Source: DATFVJ01 sp035517695
GTDB lineage: Bacteria; Actinomycetota; Actinomycetes; Streptosporangiales; Streptosporangiaceae
Direction of reading: 5' to 3'
Length of the DNA: 64,000 nt
Assembly (NCBI GenBank): GCA_035517695.1
Contig: DATIYI010000423.1
Location: 39,064 to 103,063 of the forward strand
The first letter of the stretch is position 1. Each line of letters opens with the position of its first letter. Positions 53,113 to 62,200 of the stretch are shown piece after piece. A model generated the notes under the pieces. It did no database searches and was not told the origin of the DNA. It saw nothing but the letters and a program-made list of their open reading frames with translations. The translations under genes were made by a program, and so were the position numbers.

Positions 53113-53261
53113 GGATCGCGGCAAACGGATGACCATGGCTGCGCAGCTCGCGTCGATTGGCGCTGCTTTACTGGTCAGCCGCGGTCAGGCGCTGGCTTGG
53201 CTCTCCCGCCCGGACCAGTCAGCCGCCCGGACCCGTCAGCTGCTCGGACCACTCAGCCGCC

Positions 53262-53354
53262 CGGGCCACCCAGCTGGCCGGGCCACTCAGCTGGCCGGGC
53301 CACCCAGCTGGCCGGGCCACTCAGCTGGCCGGGCCACTCAGCTGGCCGGGCCAC
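53262..53354. repeat. 17-nt tandem repeat spanning the DUF3499 stop codon
   Basis: About five and a half units of gggccac(t/c)cagctggcc, with more diverged copies back to 53205. On the minus strand the DUF3499 gene ends in the first unit: its TGA (53338-53340) is part of the unit (CCAGCTGAGTGGC). Each following unit therefore carries the same TGA (or TGG) in a different frame. Confidence 0.92.
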
Positions 53355-53709
53355 GGGGACGCGCCGACCGCAGTACCCGCAGATGCCCGCGGCGGCCCAC
53401 CTCGACGCCCTGCCCAACCGGCTCCTCGGCCGGCTGCGGCCTGGCGGCCTCCCTCACCGCGTTCGCCAATGCCTCCAAATCGTCATTGGCAGGCTGCGCC
53501 TGTTCCACGGGCAGCCGGACAACCTCCCAGCCGAGCGGTGCGGTCAACCGCTCGGCATGCGCCGCACACAGGTCGTAGCAGTGTGGTTCTACATAGGACG
53601 CGAGTGGCCCGAGCACGGCAGTGGAGTCACGGTAGACGTAGGTGAGGGTATAGACGGCAGGTTGCTTGCAGGCGGTCCGGGAGCAACAACGGGTACCCAA
53701 CCTGTCCAC
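53338..53709 (-). CDS. DUF3499 family protein
   Basis: 123 residues. Cys-rich start RCCSRTACKQPAVYTLTYVYRDSTAVLGPLA followed by EPHCYDLCAAHAERLTAPLGWEVVRL. This gives a CxxxxC...CxxxC putative zinc site and is the invariant core of the actinobacterial DUF3499 family (Rv3258c position). Function unknown. GTG 53709 is assumed. The C-terminus has been altered: the last residues (RSARPRGPAS) run into the downstream 17-nt repeat, whose unit supplies the stop. Located between manB and the metallopeptidase gene, as expected from synteny. Confidence 0.88.
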   Translation of the reverse strand: MDRLGTRCCSRTACKQPAVYTLTYVYRDSTAVLGPLASYVEPHCYDLCAAHAERLTAPLGWEVVRLPVEQAQPANDDLEALANAVREAARPQPAEEPVGQGVEVGRRGHLRVLRSARPRGPAS

Positions 53710-53723
53710 CTCACTCGTCAGTG

Positions 53724-53784
53724 TTGCTCTAATGTATGGCTGGTTGCTCTAATGTTTGGCGGGTTGCCCTAATGCTGGCTGCTC
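53724..53784. repeat. 20-nt tandem repeat x3 in the DUF3499/metallopeptidase promoter region
   Basis: Units ttgctctaatgtatggctgg, ttgctctaatgtttggcggg and a third ttgccctaatgctggctgc. Each holds a CTAATG core that resembles a -10 element on one strand. It is immediately upstream of DUF3499, so copy number may affect its promoter. Confidence 0.8.
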
Positions 53785-54025
53785 TAACTTTGTGGCCCTG
53801 CGGTTGGCGTGCGCACCGACCACCGCCGCGCCATGTTCGCGGCTGCTGCCCGCACCGCCCGCCCGCAGGCGCTCACACGGACGCCGCGGCGTCGGCCGCG
53901 CCACCTCAGTCCCTGACCGTATCCGGCTGCGGGCCGTAACGCCATCACCCCGGGCACTCTGCCACGATCGTGTCTTCCCAGCGCACCGTCGGCGGCGGCC
54001 TGGTACACGGGATAACCTCGGCGAT

Positions 54026-54475
54026 GTGCAGCCAGTCGACCCAGGCCGCAGGCAGCGCCCGGCGCGTGTCGTGCGCAGGGACCGGCACGGGCGCGGCATC
54101 CGGGGCCCGCTCGCGCCAACGGGCGTGCCGCTATCGAGGACCCGAGCGCAGCATTTTGACGACCTCGTGCTCGACGCCGTCAGCCGACTAGAGGTCCGTT
54201 GGGAGAAGCAACTCGCGGGCGTGGAGTTCGCGGTAGAAGAAGTGCCCCCGGCTGCCCCGGACGTCCCAGGCGACCAAGTGCCGTTGTCCAGGTTGCAGCC
54301 CGCTGAGGCCGGAAAGCCTGCCCGCATCGTGGTCTACCGCCGCCCAGCACAGGCGCGCGCCGAGGGCGATGATGAACTGGCCGCGCTCGTCTTCGACGTC
54401 ATCGTCGAGGAGGTCGCCCGCCTCCTCGGCGTCGACCCGGAGACAGTCGATCCCGGCTACTCCGACGACGGTTAG
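54026..54475 (+). CDS. Actinobacterial metallopeptidase-family protein (zincin-like, DUF1025 type)
   Basis: 149 residues from GTG 54026; GTG 54071 is another option. RDRHGRGIRGPLAPTGVPLSRTRAQHFDDLVLDAVSRLEVRW, GVEFAVEEVPP, ARIVVYRRP and FDVIVEEVARLLGVDPETVDPGYSDDG are the family core, as in Rv3259. The position of the zincin helix HExxH reads FDVIVEEVA, so the metal-binding His residues are absent, which is normal for this actinobacterial branch; peptidase activity is doubtful. The frame is open back to 53756 but that part has no similarity. Confidence 0.82.
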   Translation: MQPVDPGRRQRPARVVRRDRHGRGIRGPLAPTGVPLSRTRAQHFDDLVLDAVSRLEVRWEKQLAGVEFAVEEVPPAAPDVPGDQVPLSRLQPAEAGKPARIVVYRRPAQARAEGDDELAALVFDVIVEEVARLLGVDPETVDPGYSDDG

Positions 54476-54529
54476 GCCCAACGGTGACGTCGGCAGCACC
54501 AGCAGCATCGGCGCTTTCGGCGAGCAGGT

Positions 54530-56041
54530 TCAGTTGATGACTGCTGGTGTCATTTCGCCATCGTCGCCCCAGACGTCCGTGTCCTCGGCCAGCCAGGTGG
54601 TGTGCTCGCGTTCTGCGCTACCCCGAGCGCCGCCGCCCACCGGCATGAAGCCAGGACCGGCCATGGCCTCCGCACCTGATGCGTCGCCGGCCGCGAGGCC
54701 TTCGACCGCGGCGGCGTCCCCGGCCTGGCCGGGGCCCAACCCCGCGCCATCGGCGTACGCCTGACCTTCGGTGGCCGCGTTCTCGCCTCCGAGCACGCCG
54801 ATCCCGCTGCTCCCGGACTCGCCACCGATGGGATCGTGGAGGAGGCCGATCTCCGGGCCGGCGATGGATTCGCCGCTGGCGGGGCCGCCGTCCATCAGGC
54901 CGATAGTCCTGCCACTGATGACGGGTTCACCGAAGACTGGCTCGCCGCCCGGGCCGCCCATACCTGGACCGCCGACGCCCGGATCCCTCGGTATGGGTTC
55001 GCCTGGTACTGGATCGCCGACCGGACCGCCCGACTGCGGGCCGCCGATGACGGGACCCGTGAGAATGGGTGCACCGCCGCCAGCTGCACCTGGACCACCG
55101 ACGACAGGGCCTCCAGGACCGCCTATGGCTGGAGCACCCGCGGCTGGGCCGCCCGCGCCAGGCCCGACGGGCGCCCCGCCTGGCGTGGGACTGAAGCCGG
55201 CAAGTGTGCCCCGGCCGCCATTTACCGCCGGACTGCCGTGACCGCCACCTATCACAGGGGTGCCCACACCGCCCGCACCGCCACCAGAACCACTACTGCT
55301 CTTAGTAGCGTCGTGGCCATCAGCACGGCCACTACCGCTGGCACCACCCGACCCGGCGCCACTGCCATGAGAAACCGGGACCGGCGAGCGGTGGCCGCCT
55401 GCTGAGGAACCGCCACGCGACACGGGCCCGCCACCTGATCCGCTGCCGACGCCGCCGCCCGAACCGGCGACTCCATAGGAGCCCGTCAGCGGCGGCAGGT
55501 TCTTGCTCGCGGCTAGTGGGATCGAGTCGTAGGCCTCGACGGTGCGAACGTTCAGTTTGGCGAGCTGGTTGGCCGCAGCCGTGTTGGCCGGATCGGTTCC
55601 TGTGAGCAGGCCATGGACCTTGTCACCCAAGGTGTCGGTCATGTCCTGGATTTGCGACTTGTACCATGGCTGGATCGTGCCGCCATACCAATTCAGCACC
55701 GAGGCGGTGCCCTGGCTGGTGTTGGCCAGGTCGATCGCGGTGTCGTGCAGTTGCCGCATTTGCGAGATCGCCTTGGGCGCGGTCTCGCCACCCCACGCGC
55801 TGGCCAGCTTCTGCGCGTGACTAATCAGATTCGACGCGAGTTCGGCCAGCTTCTGGCTTGCCCGCTGGTATGCGGCACCTGCCGCCACGACCTGCTCCGG
55901 CTGAATGGGGTCGACCAGCGCCTTGACCTCTTGGAGAGTCATCCCGCTTGTCGACGCCGAGTCGATGCCGTCAAGCTTGAAATACCAGGTGTTCCCGGCG
56001 TTGCTGAGGGGATCGGGCCCGCCTCCGTCACCCAGCCTCAT
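54530..56041 (-). CDS. Large WXG100-like type VII secretion substrate with Gly/Pro-rich middle
   Basis: 503 residues. The N-terminal ~170 residues are helical with a W-G turn (LASAWGGETAPKAI), a PPE/WXG100-like helical hairpin. The middle (about 180-430) is Gly/Ser/Pro-rich, full of GGP and VIGGP repeats. The C-terminus ends in REHTTWLAEDTDVWGDDGE and then TPAVIN, the 'WLxExDVWG..PxVI' tail seen on many actinobacterial ESX-type secreted proteins. ATG 56041 has AGGTG upstream. It is the last gene of a four-gene group of ESX-type proteins. No conserved ESX machinery (EccB-E, mycosin) is in the window. Confidence 0.78.
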   Translation of the reverse strand: MRLGDGGGPDPLSNAGNTWYFKLDGIDSASTSGMTLQEVKALVDPIQPEQVVAAGAAYQRASQKLAELASNLISHAQKLASAWGGETAPKAISQMRQLHDTAIDLANTSQGTASVLNWYGGTIQPWYKSQIQDMTDTLGDKVHGLLTGTDPANTAAANQLAKLNVRTVEAYDSIPLAASKNLPPLTGSYGVAGSGGGVGSGSGGGPVSRGGSSAGGHRSPVPVSHGSGAGSGGASGSGRADGHDATKSSSGSGGGAGGVGTPVIGGGHGSPAVNGGRGTLAGFSPTPGGAPVGPGAGGPAAGAPAIGGPGGPVVGGPGAAGGGAPILTGPVIGGPQSGGPVGDPVPGEPIPRDPGVGGPGMGGPGGEPVFGEPVISGRTIGLMDGGPASGESIAGPEIGLLHDPIGGESGSSGIGVLGGENAATEGQAYADGAGLGPGQAGDAAAVEGLAAGDASGAEAMAGPGFMPVGGGARGSAEREHTTWLAEDTDVWGDDGEMTPAVIN

Positions 56042-56102
56042 CGCACCTCACCCCGCTGAAGTGCTAACAGCCCAGCAGAAAACAGGGGCGATTGCACGAT
56101 CA

Positions 56103-56588
56103 TCAAATCTGCACCCCGTTCGACAATGCCACGTTATTCGCTTCTGTGTCGGAGTACGCGTTCGCGGACTTATTAAGCCGTTCGCTCACCGCATCTTGAG
56201 CCTGGATGAGATCATTAACGAAACTCGTGATGCCAGCGAACGCGTTGCTTGTCGCACCCGCAAGCCCGGACGGCGCGTCCCACTCACCCACTTGAAGCTC
56301 GGTTACCAAGCCATTTGCCTGCAAGTCATTCCATACCGCCTGGATCTCCGCGACGTCCTGCTTCAACGCGGTGGAAACCTGCCGCAGCCCGTCGCGGTCA
56401 ACAGAAAACCCGCCGCCGGCGAAGGATGCTGGCCACACCGACTGGACGGCGGCCGGGGGCTGGTAGTCGTTGGCCTTGCCGCGCCCGTCCGGGTGGTACC
56501 GCCCGCCGCCGGTGTTCTGGCTCGGAATCGGCGCCGGACTCGACGTAGGGGTCGGAGCTGGAGTCGGTTGCGGGCCGTCGCCCATCAT
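56103..56588 (-). CDS. WXG100-related protein with Pro-rich N-terminus
   Basis: 161 residues. The N-terminal 50 residues are Pro/Thr/Gly-rich and disordered. The rest is two predicted helices (DRDGLRQVSTALKQDVAEIQAVWNDLQA ... LAGATSNAFAGITSFVNDLIQAQDAVSERLNKSANAYSDTEA) with the turn EWDAPSG, compatible with a WXG100-type hairpin. The final YSDTEANN resembles the ESX export signal YxxxD/E. It is located between a WXG100 gene and the large substrate, so is probably co-secreted or a chaperone. Confidence 0.72.
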   Translation of the reverse strand: MMGDGPQPTPAPTPTSSPAPIPSQNTGGGRYHPDGRGKANDYQPPAAVQSVWPASFAGGGFSVDRDGLRQVSTALKQDVAEIQAVWNDLQANGLVTELQVGEWDAPSGLAGATSNAFAGITSFVNDLIQAQDAVSERLNKSANAYSDTEANNVALSNGVQI

Positions 56589-56693
56589 GAACCACCCGGT
56601 CCCTCTGCTGCACCAGTTGTGGTCACCATCGGCGGCCCGGCCACGCCTGCTAAGGCATCGCAGCCGCGACCGTCGCGGTAGGGAATCGCGACG

Positions 56694-56984
56694 TCAAGTC
56701 CACATCTGCGTAAGGCCGCGCTCTGTCTCCTGATAAGTCGTGTTCGCAGTCCCGATAACGGTGCCAAGCGATTTCAGCACGGCCCCCATGTGCTGTGCTG
56801 CCGCGTCCCACTGAGCCTTGGCCTGCGTATATGACGCCCGGGCCGAACCGGTCCACTGGCTAAGCGAGCCCTCCAGGTTGTGTTGCAGGTCGCCCAGGGC
56901 GCTGGTCAGCGTGTTGTAGATCGCCAGGAAATCCGACTCGCCCTGGGCCATCCCGCCGAAATTGGCGCTGGTGTACTCACCCAC
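56694..56984 (-). CDS. WXG100 protein (EsxA-like)
   Basis: 96 residues. Helix - WTG turn (SLSQWTGSARASYTQAKAQWD) - helix, the WXG100 fold, and the C-terminal YQETE is a YxxxE export signal. GTG 56984 with GGAAGGGAA upstream. It pairs with the CFP-10-like gene 30 nt upstream, the usual order of esxB-esxA. Probably secreted as a heterodimer by an ESX system. Confidence 0.9.
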   Translation of the reverse strand: MGEYTSANFGGMAQGESDFLAIYNTLTSALGDLQHNLEGSLSQWTGSARASYTQAKAQWDAAAQHMGAVLKSLGTVIGTANTTYQETERGLTQMWT

Positions 56985-57014
56985 TGCCGTTCCCTTCCTT
57001 GAGCTCGGCGGCGC

Positions 57015-57329
57015 TTACTTGTTGAGCAGTCCAGCGATCTTGCTGACGGTCTGGCTCTGCTGGGCCTCAGTGGCCTCGTACCTCGCATGCGTCTGAACCA
57101 TGTTCTGGTGAAGGGTGTCCATCGCGTTAAGTACCTTCGCCAGGTCCGCGTCGAAGGCATGGTAGACGTTCGAGAAGGCGGTAGCGGCGTTACCCTTCCA
57201 GTTGCCCATCAACTCGGACTCGTGGCTTTCGAGCTGCTGGCGCAGCGCCGTTACGACGCTGAACGCTTCGTCAAGCTGGCCGGCCGCTGTGTTGATGGCA
57301 TCTCTCTCAACGGAAACTTCGCCCGCCAT
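57015..57329 (-). CDS. WXG100 protein (EsxB/CFP-10-like)
   Basis: 104 residues. Two helices with the WKG turn (LMGNWKGNAATAFSNVYHAFD) and a C-terminal YEATE export signal. ATG 57329 has GGAGGTGAG upstream. First gene of the four-gene run that ends with the large substrate; a SigA-like promoter lies about 190 nt upstream. Confidence 0.92.
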   Translation of the reverse strand: MAGEVSVERDAINTAAGQLDEAFSVVTALRQQLESHESELMGNWKGNAATAFSNVYHAFDADLAKVLNAMDTLHQNMVQTHARYEATEAQQSQTVSKIAGLLNK

Positions 57330-57359
57330 CGCTCACCTCCGTGATATGCCCTTTTGAGC

Positions 57360-57403
57360 GCCCTGCGTGTAGGTGCCCTGCGTGTAGGTGCCCTGCGTCG
57401 CGG
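57360..57403. repeat. 15-nt tandem repeat in the WXG100 operon leader
   Basis: gccctgcgtgtaggt twice and a partial third copy, between promoter and first WXG100 gene, 31-74 nt before its start codon. Confidence 0.8.
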
Positions 57404-57517
57404 CCGCACCCGGTACCCCGTCAAGATCACCGGCCTGTACGCACCAGGTGCCACGTGCGGACGGCCCCAGCGGACGACCAGACAAACGGCGGAATCCCAC
57501 GCCGCAAACCGATTAGA

Positions 57518-57546
57518 AACCTATGGTAGGCGCTATGTCGCGTCAA
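57518..57546 (-). promoter_or_regulatory. SigA-type promoter for the WXG100 operon
   Basis: On the minus strand TTGACG (57546-57541) and TAGGTT (57523-57518) are separated by 17 nt, within an AT-rich patch upstream of the first WXG100 gene. The -10 element fits TANNNT. It would give a leader of about 180 nt. Confidence 0.55.
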
Positions 57547-57731
57547 CCCGAATGGTCACAATAATCGAGCAATTAACATGTACGTAAGGTGACAGAAAGC
57601 CCCGACCTGCGGGCACGGCCATACCGCGGCCCGCTCGTGACATAAACATGACTCCGCGGCCACCGGTCGGTGTGCGGGGATGACGCTCGGTACGCGCACA
57701 CCGCCGGGCCGCGCCCGGGTCGCCGGCCTTC

Positions 57732-59255
57732 TCAAGGGATCGTGGCCATCAGGGAACCGTTGACGGCCGGCAAGGGCACGGAGAAGGGCGCGCTCACGAC
57801 CGGTGTGATCAACTGGACTCCGCCGGTCCGCGACTGTAGGACGCGGCCCGCGTACACCGGACCGGAACCGGCCATCGGCGATATGACGATGGCGAACCCG
57901 TCGCGTCCGCCGCGCGGCGCCGACACCATGACATTGGCGGAATGCGCTGGCGCTATTGAGACAACCTGGCCCGCTCCCGATGCGCTACCTGTACCCGCCG
58001 TGGTGATCCGGACCTGAGCGCCGCCAGCCGGGGCGGACAGCACGACGGATGTTGTGTACCCATCGGCTGACTCGTTGTCCGAAACGACGCCCTGCTGCTG
58101 CAGCGGCGGGGTCGCCGCGGTGAACGCGTGATCCCCGGCGAGGAGCGCCGCGGTCACCGGAGTCGCCGACTGCAATTGCAACGCGGCGGGAGTGCCGTTG
58201 AGCGATGGCAGATCCACCGCCACCACTGAGCCAGCGGGCACGTCTATACCGCCAGCCCCGGCCGGCTCGTAGGTGCCCGCGGCGGTGACCGCCTGAACGT
58301 GTACCTGCGCATCGCTGCCGCCAGGATCCACAAGGTAGAGCTGACGGCCGGGGCCGGTTCCAGGCAGGCCAGGGATGACCATTTGTGCGGCGGGCGCCGC
58401 GGCCGGCCGCCACCAGACGCCAGCTGTCTGCACGGCCGCGACAACGCGGCCGACGCTCGTTCTGACATGTAGCGCAACGACCTGAGCGCCAGGCACGAGC
58501 TTGCTGACGGACTGGACCACGCTGCTGCGGGGCGGCACCTCGATCCCGGTATCCGCGTTGCCTTGGAGCGGCCCGGTGTCTGTAAAGATCTCGACATCGA
58601 CGGCGGCGGGCACGCCGTCCGGGTTCACCAGGTGCACGTCGATCGCCGCCGCCTGCACGGGACCCGGGCCGAGGAACCAGAAGTCGGTCCCCGGCCGGGA
58701 GCACTGGACACCGCTGACGGTGCCCGCGGAGCCGTTAGGGGGGTAGGCGGTTTGCTCGGCCTCCAGGCCCCGCGCCATCGCGCCGGTCGCCTCGATGATG
58801 ACCGCTGCTGACTGCGTCTGTACCTGCCCCGTCGCACGCGGCTTGCGGGCGACGGCGAAGCCGTTTTTCGACAGCCAGAGCCGCCCCGGCTGCGACAGCG
58901 TGAGGAGGGGAGCCGCTGACGTCGATCCGCTTGACCCTAAGCCGTTTCCGATACTCGCTGCGGCGCTGCTTCCCCCGCTGCCCGCAGCGGCGATGGCCAT
59001 GCTTGGTGCCCCGACAACTTCTGCGCGACCCTGGCCGGCCTGCCCGCCAGGCGCAGCGAACACCGCGACTCGGCCCGGCCCTGGCGCGGGGCAGGAGCTG
59101 ATGGCAGACGTCACTGGCACGGCCCGCGGCGCTGCCGCCGCTCCACCTGGGCCACCCGTAGCAGGTTGGCTTATCCAGCCCATAAAGAACAAAGCCCCGA
59201 GCGCCCCCGCGACGAGCCCGAACAGGACGAAACGGCGCTCGATGAGATCTCTCAT
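57732..59255 (-). CDS. DUF5719 family membrane-anchored protein
   Basis: 507 residues. One N-terminal transmembrane segment (RRFVLFGLVAGALGALFFMGWI) with the rest outside the cell. Repeated beta-sandwich-like units such as AAIDVHLVNPDGVPAAVDVEIFTDTG and HVQAVTAAGTYEPAGAGGIDVPAGSVVAVDL. The family is found only in actinomycetes, beside this glycosyltransferase. Its ATG overlaps the glycosyltransferase stop by 4 nt (ATGA), so the two are translated together and likely act in one process at the envelope. Biochemical role unknown. Confidence 0.88.
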   Translation of the reverse strand: MRDLIERRFVLFGLVAGALGALFFMGWISQPATGGPGGAAAAPRAVPVTSAISSCPAPGPGRVAVFAAPGGQAGQGRAEVVGAPSMAIAAAGSGGSSAAASIGNGLGSSGSTSAAPLLTLSQPGRLWLSKNGFAVARKPRATGQVQTQSAAVIIEATGAMARGLEAEQTAYPPNGSAGTVSGVQCSRPGTDFWFLGPGPVQAAAIDVHLVNPDGVPAAVDVEIFTDTGPLQGNADTGIEVPPRSSVVQSVSKLVPGAQVVALHVRTSVGRVVAAVQTAGVWWRPAAAPAAQMVIPGLPGTGPGRQLYLVDPGGSDAQVHVQAVTAAGTYEPAGAGGIDVPAGSVVAVDLPSLNGTPAALQLQSATPVTAALLAGDHAFTAATPPLQQQGVVSDNESADGYTTSVVLSAPAGGAQVRITTAGTGSASGAGQVVSIAPAHSANVMVSAPRGGRDGFAIVISPMAGSGPVYAGRVLQSRTGGVQLITPVVSAPFSVPLPAVNGSLMATIP

Positions 59256-62200
59256 CCGGGCCGTCCAGGAGCGTCAGAACCCGACCCTCGCGGCGCCTCT
59301 GCCGCTGCGGGCGGTGCCGACGATCTCGGCCCGGCCGGACGTGGTGACCTGGGCGAGGCAGGTGCAGGGCGCGCAGCCGCCCGGCCGCCAGGTGGAACGG
59401 CCTGTTCCACCCCCGCCCCTTGCACCCCTGCCGCGTGCACCCCTGCCGCGTGCACCCCGGCCGCGTGCACCCCTGCCGCGTGCACCCCTGCCGCGTGCAC
59501 CGCTGCCGCGTGCGTTCCCGGTCGGGCGCGACCGCCCGGCCGGGCTGCTACGCGAGGACCGCCGTCTGCGCCGGACCTTCCGCCGGTGCCGCGCGGGGCG
59601 GCAGTTCCCGACGGCACGCCATCGACCGCCGGGTTACGGGCCGAACGACCCGACGTGGCCGGGCGCCTCCGAGGCACTCCTCGGGCACGACTTGACCGCT
59701 TAACGCTGGCTGGCTTGCGCCGGCTGTGCCTGCGTTCAGCGCCGCCACCCACCGCAGGCTCCTCGTCCTGCTCGTCCGCCTTGGCCATGGCCTGCGCCCG
59801 TGCCGAAGGAAGGGCCAGGGCCACGACCACTATGACGGCGAGGGCCTCCAAACCCAGGATTATCTGGCGCGTTAGCATGCTGCGGCTGATGTCGATGTTG
59901 CTACCGCCCGCCGGTAGGTTGAACCCCTGCGCCCAGCCATCGACCGGCCTGGCGAGGGGCATCAGGGAATGGCCGTTCAGGCTTGCGCGCCAGCTGGCAT
60001 CCGCTGGTTCCGCGAGCACGAGCGTTCCACCTGCCGAGGGCACGCGAGCGCCCACGACATCCACGCGCCCGGATCGCACCGGAACGACGGTGCCGTCAGA
60101 TTCGACCACACGGACGCGGGCCGTCACATCCGTGACCTGCCACAGCCCGAAGGATCCGGTCAGGCTTACCGGCTGCAAGCCAGGCGTCCCATCGAGCACC
60201 CGGACGAGGACCTGATTCATGGGCGCGGGCAGCAGCACGTACCCGATGGCGAACTGGCTGAGCGCATGGCCGTCGTCACCGAGATCAGCCCCGGTCCCGG
60301 TGGAAAGGCCGGCCACCACCGAGTCCAGGACGCGCTGCGCCGAGGGCGGCTGGGCAAGTTCAGGCGTACCAATGAGCGGATCGGCGTTGCGCAGCACCGC
60401 ATAGCGAAGCGGCCCTGGCCCGGACCGGAGTACGAGCGTGCGCAGCCGCGCGCCGCCGGTCGCGGATGCCGTCACGAATTCGGGCAGGACGCTCGAGCGA
60501 GTCCCCGTCAGCGGACCACGAACTCCGCTGACAACCCACATGCCCGCGACAAGAGCCGGCGTCGAGCAGGCAGCAAGGGCGATAACGACACCGCCGGTCC
60601 TGCGCAACCCGCCCGACCGCGGCAGGCCCGACCGCGGCAGGCCCGGCCACGACTCGCTGACGGTGACGGCGGCGAGCAGCACACCTGCCGCCGTCAGCGC
60701 GAGCGCGACGCCGGGCCAGCCAGGCACGGCGGGACCGCCGGCTGGCGGGGCCACCTTGGCCCTGCTCACCGCGATCGCGGTGAGCAGGCCGACCAACGCG
60801 ATTGCCCAGCCGACGGCGACAAGGACATGGCGCCGGCTCAGAAACACGGCGACGAGCCCGGCGAGAGCCAATCCGCCCGTCACCCACACGGGCGGCAAGC
60901 CCGGGCCGCCTGGGCTAAGCAGGAACAAAGAGGACGCCGGCAGCCGCGGGTTAGTTAGGCCCTTGCCCGTCGCGCCCGCCTCGAGGAGGAACAGTGACGG
61001 GCGCATGAACAGGTCGAGCGTCCAAGGCGCAAGCAGGACGGCAGGTACGAGCGCGACGATGCCGAAATGGATGGCAACCCGGCGGCTACCACCCCTACCG
61101 AATGTCATCAGCGCTGCCGCAGCGCCGACGAGACTGACGGCCCAAACGAGCGGGACAAAGGCCGCCGCGACCGCCACCACCAGGCCTGCCGCCCAGGCGG
61201 ATTGGCGGCCGCGGCGCCCAGGCGTCGTCAGCATGCGACCGACCAGGACGCCGATGACCGGCACGAGCACGAACGCCACCGCGGTGCCGATCCGGCCCGC
61301 CGCGATCGCGCCCGTTGCGACGGGGAGCAGCGCATACGTGCATGCGGCCCAGACCCGGGCCGACGTGTGGACGGTGATACGGCCCGCCGCCAGATACGCC
61401 GTGATGCCAGCCAGCGGCACGCAGCCAAGCAGCAGCACGTCGACCGCGAGCCAGGGCTTGCCGCCAAATACGGTGGACAGCAGGGCAAGCACGGCCACGT
61501 AGGGCGGGGTATTCGCGGCAGTGCCGAGCCCGACATCGTGGTATCCGGCCAGGTACTCCCGCCATAGGTTAGAAGCGCCACCCCAGACGGGGACGAGGGC
61601 GCCGCCGCCGAGCCACCCGCCACGCAGCAGCGAATGCTCCGCGACGAGGGCGACAATGGTCAGCCCGGTCGCGGTGAGCACGCCAGGGTTGGTCATCAGG
61701 CGCTGAGCCAGGCCGCTGTCGGTGAGCAGCGTCTCCTCTTCTTCATCTTCCGCGCTCGCCCCGGCCCGCGAGTGCGTGGCTGGCTGTGAGCCGCCCAGCG
61801 CGGTGCCGATGACCTCGGTGATTCGCCCGGCCGTCTGACCCTTCGGCATGAACGAGCGGACCATCGGGTAGGCGCGGCGACGGCCGGGTGCCCGCCGTCG
61901 ACGTGCTTGCAGCAGCCGGAACGGATGAGCGAGCACCGACGCGAGCGCGGTTATCTCATCCCATGCGGGACCTGGTTGCTTTCTCACGAGGAGAAAAAGC
62001 GCGTGAAGCAGCGCGCCCACGGTGTTGCGGCCGATCGCCGCGAGCATCGGGGCGGCGGGCAGGTTCGCGAAGAGCACAAAGAGCGCGTTCTGCCGGTCCA
62101 AGCGACGTGGCCGTTCGGTGCGCCCGCTGCCAGCTACCGATATCGGCCGGTACTGCCGGGCGGACGCCTCGACGTGGTGGACTATCGCGTCGGTGACCAG

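Noticed and set aside
53262..53354. CRISPR array
   Set aside because: Units are 17 nt with no spacers; contiguous tandem repeats, not repeat-spacer structure. The same holds for the arrays at 32715 and 47368.
52948..53772. 274-codon plus-strand frame across the repeat array upstream of DUF3499
   Set aside because: Its middle is the translated 17-nt repeat and its end is antisense to DUF3499; no family features.
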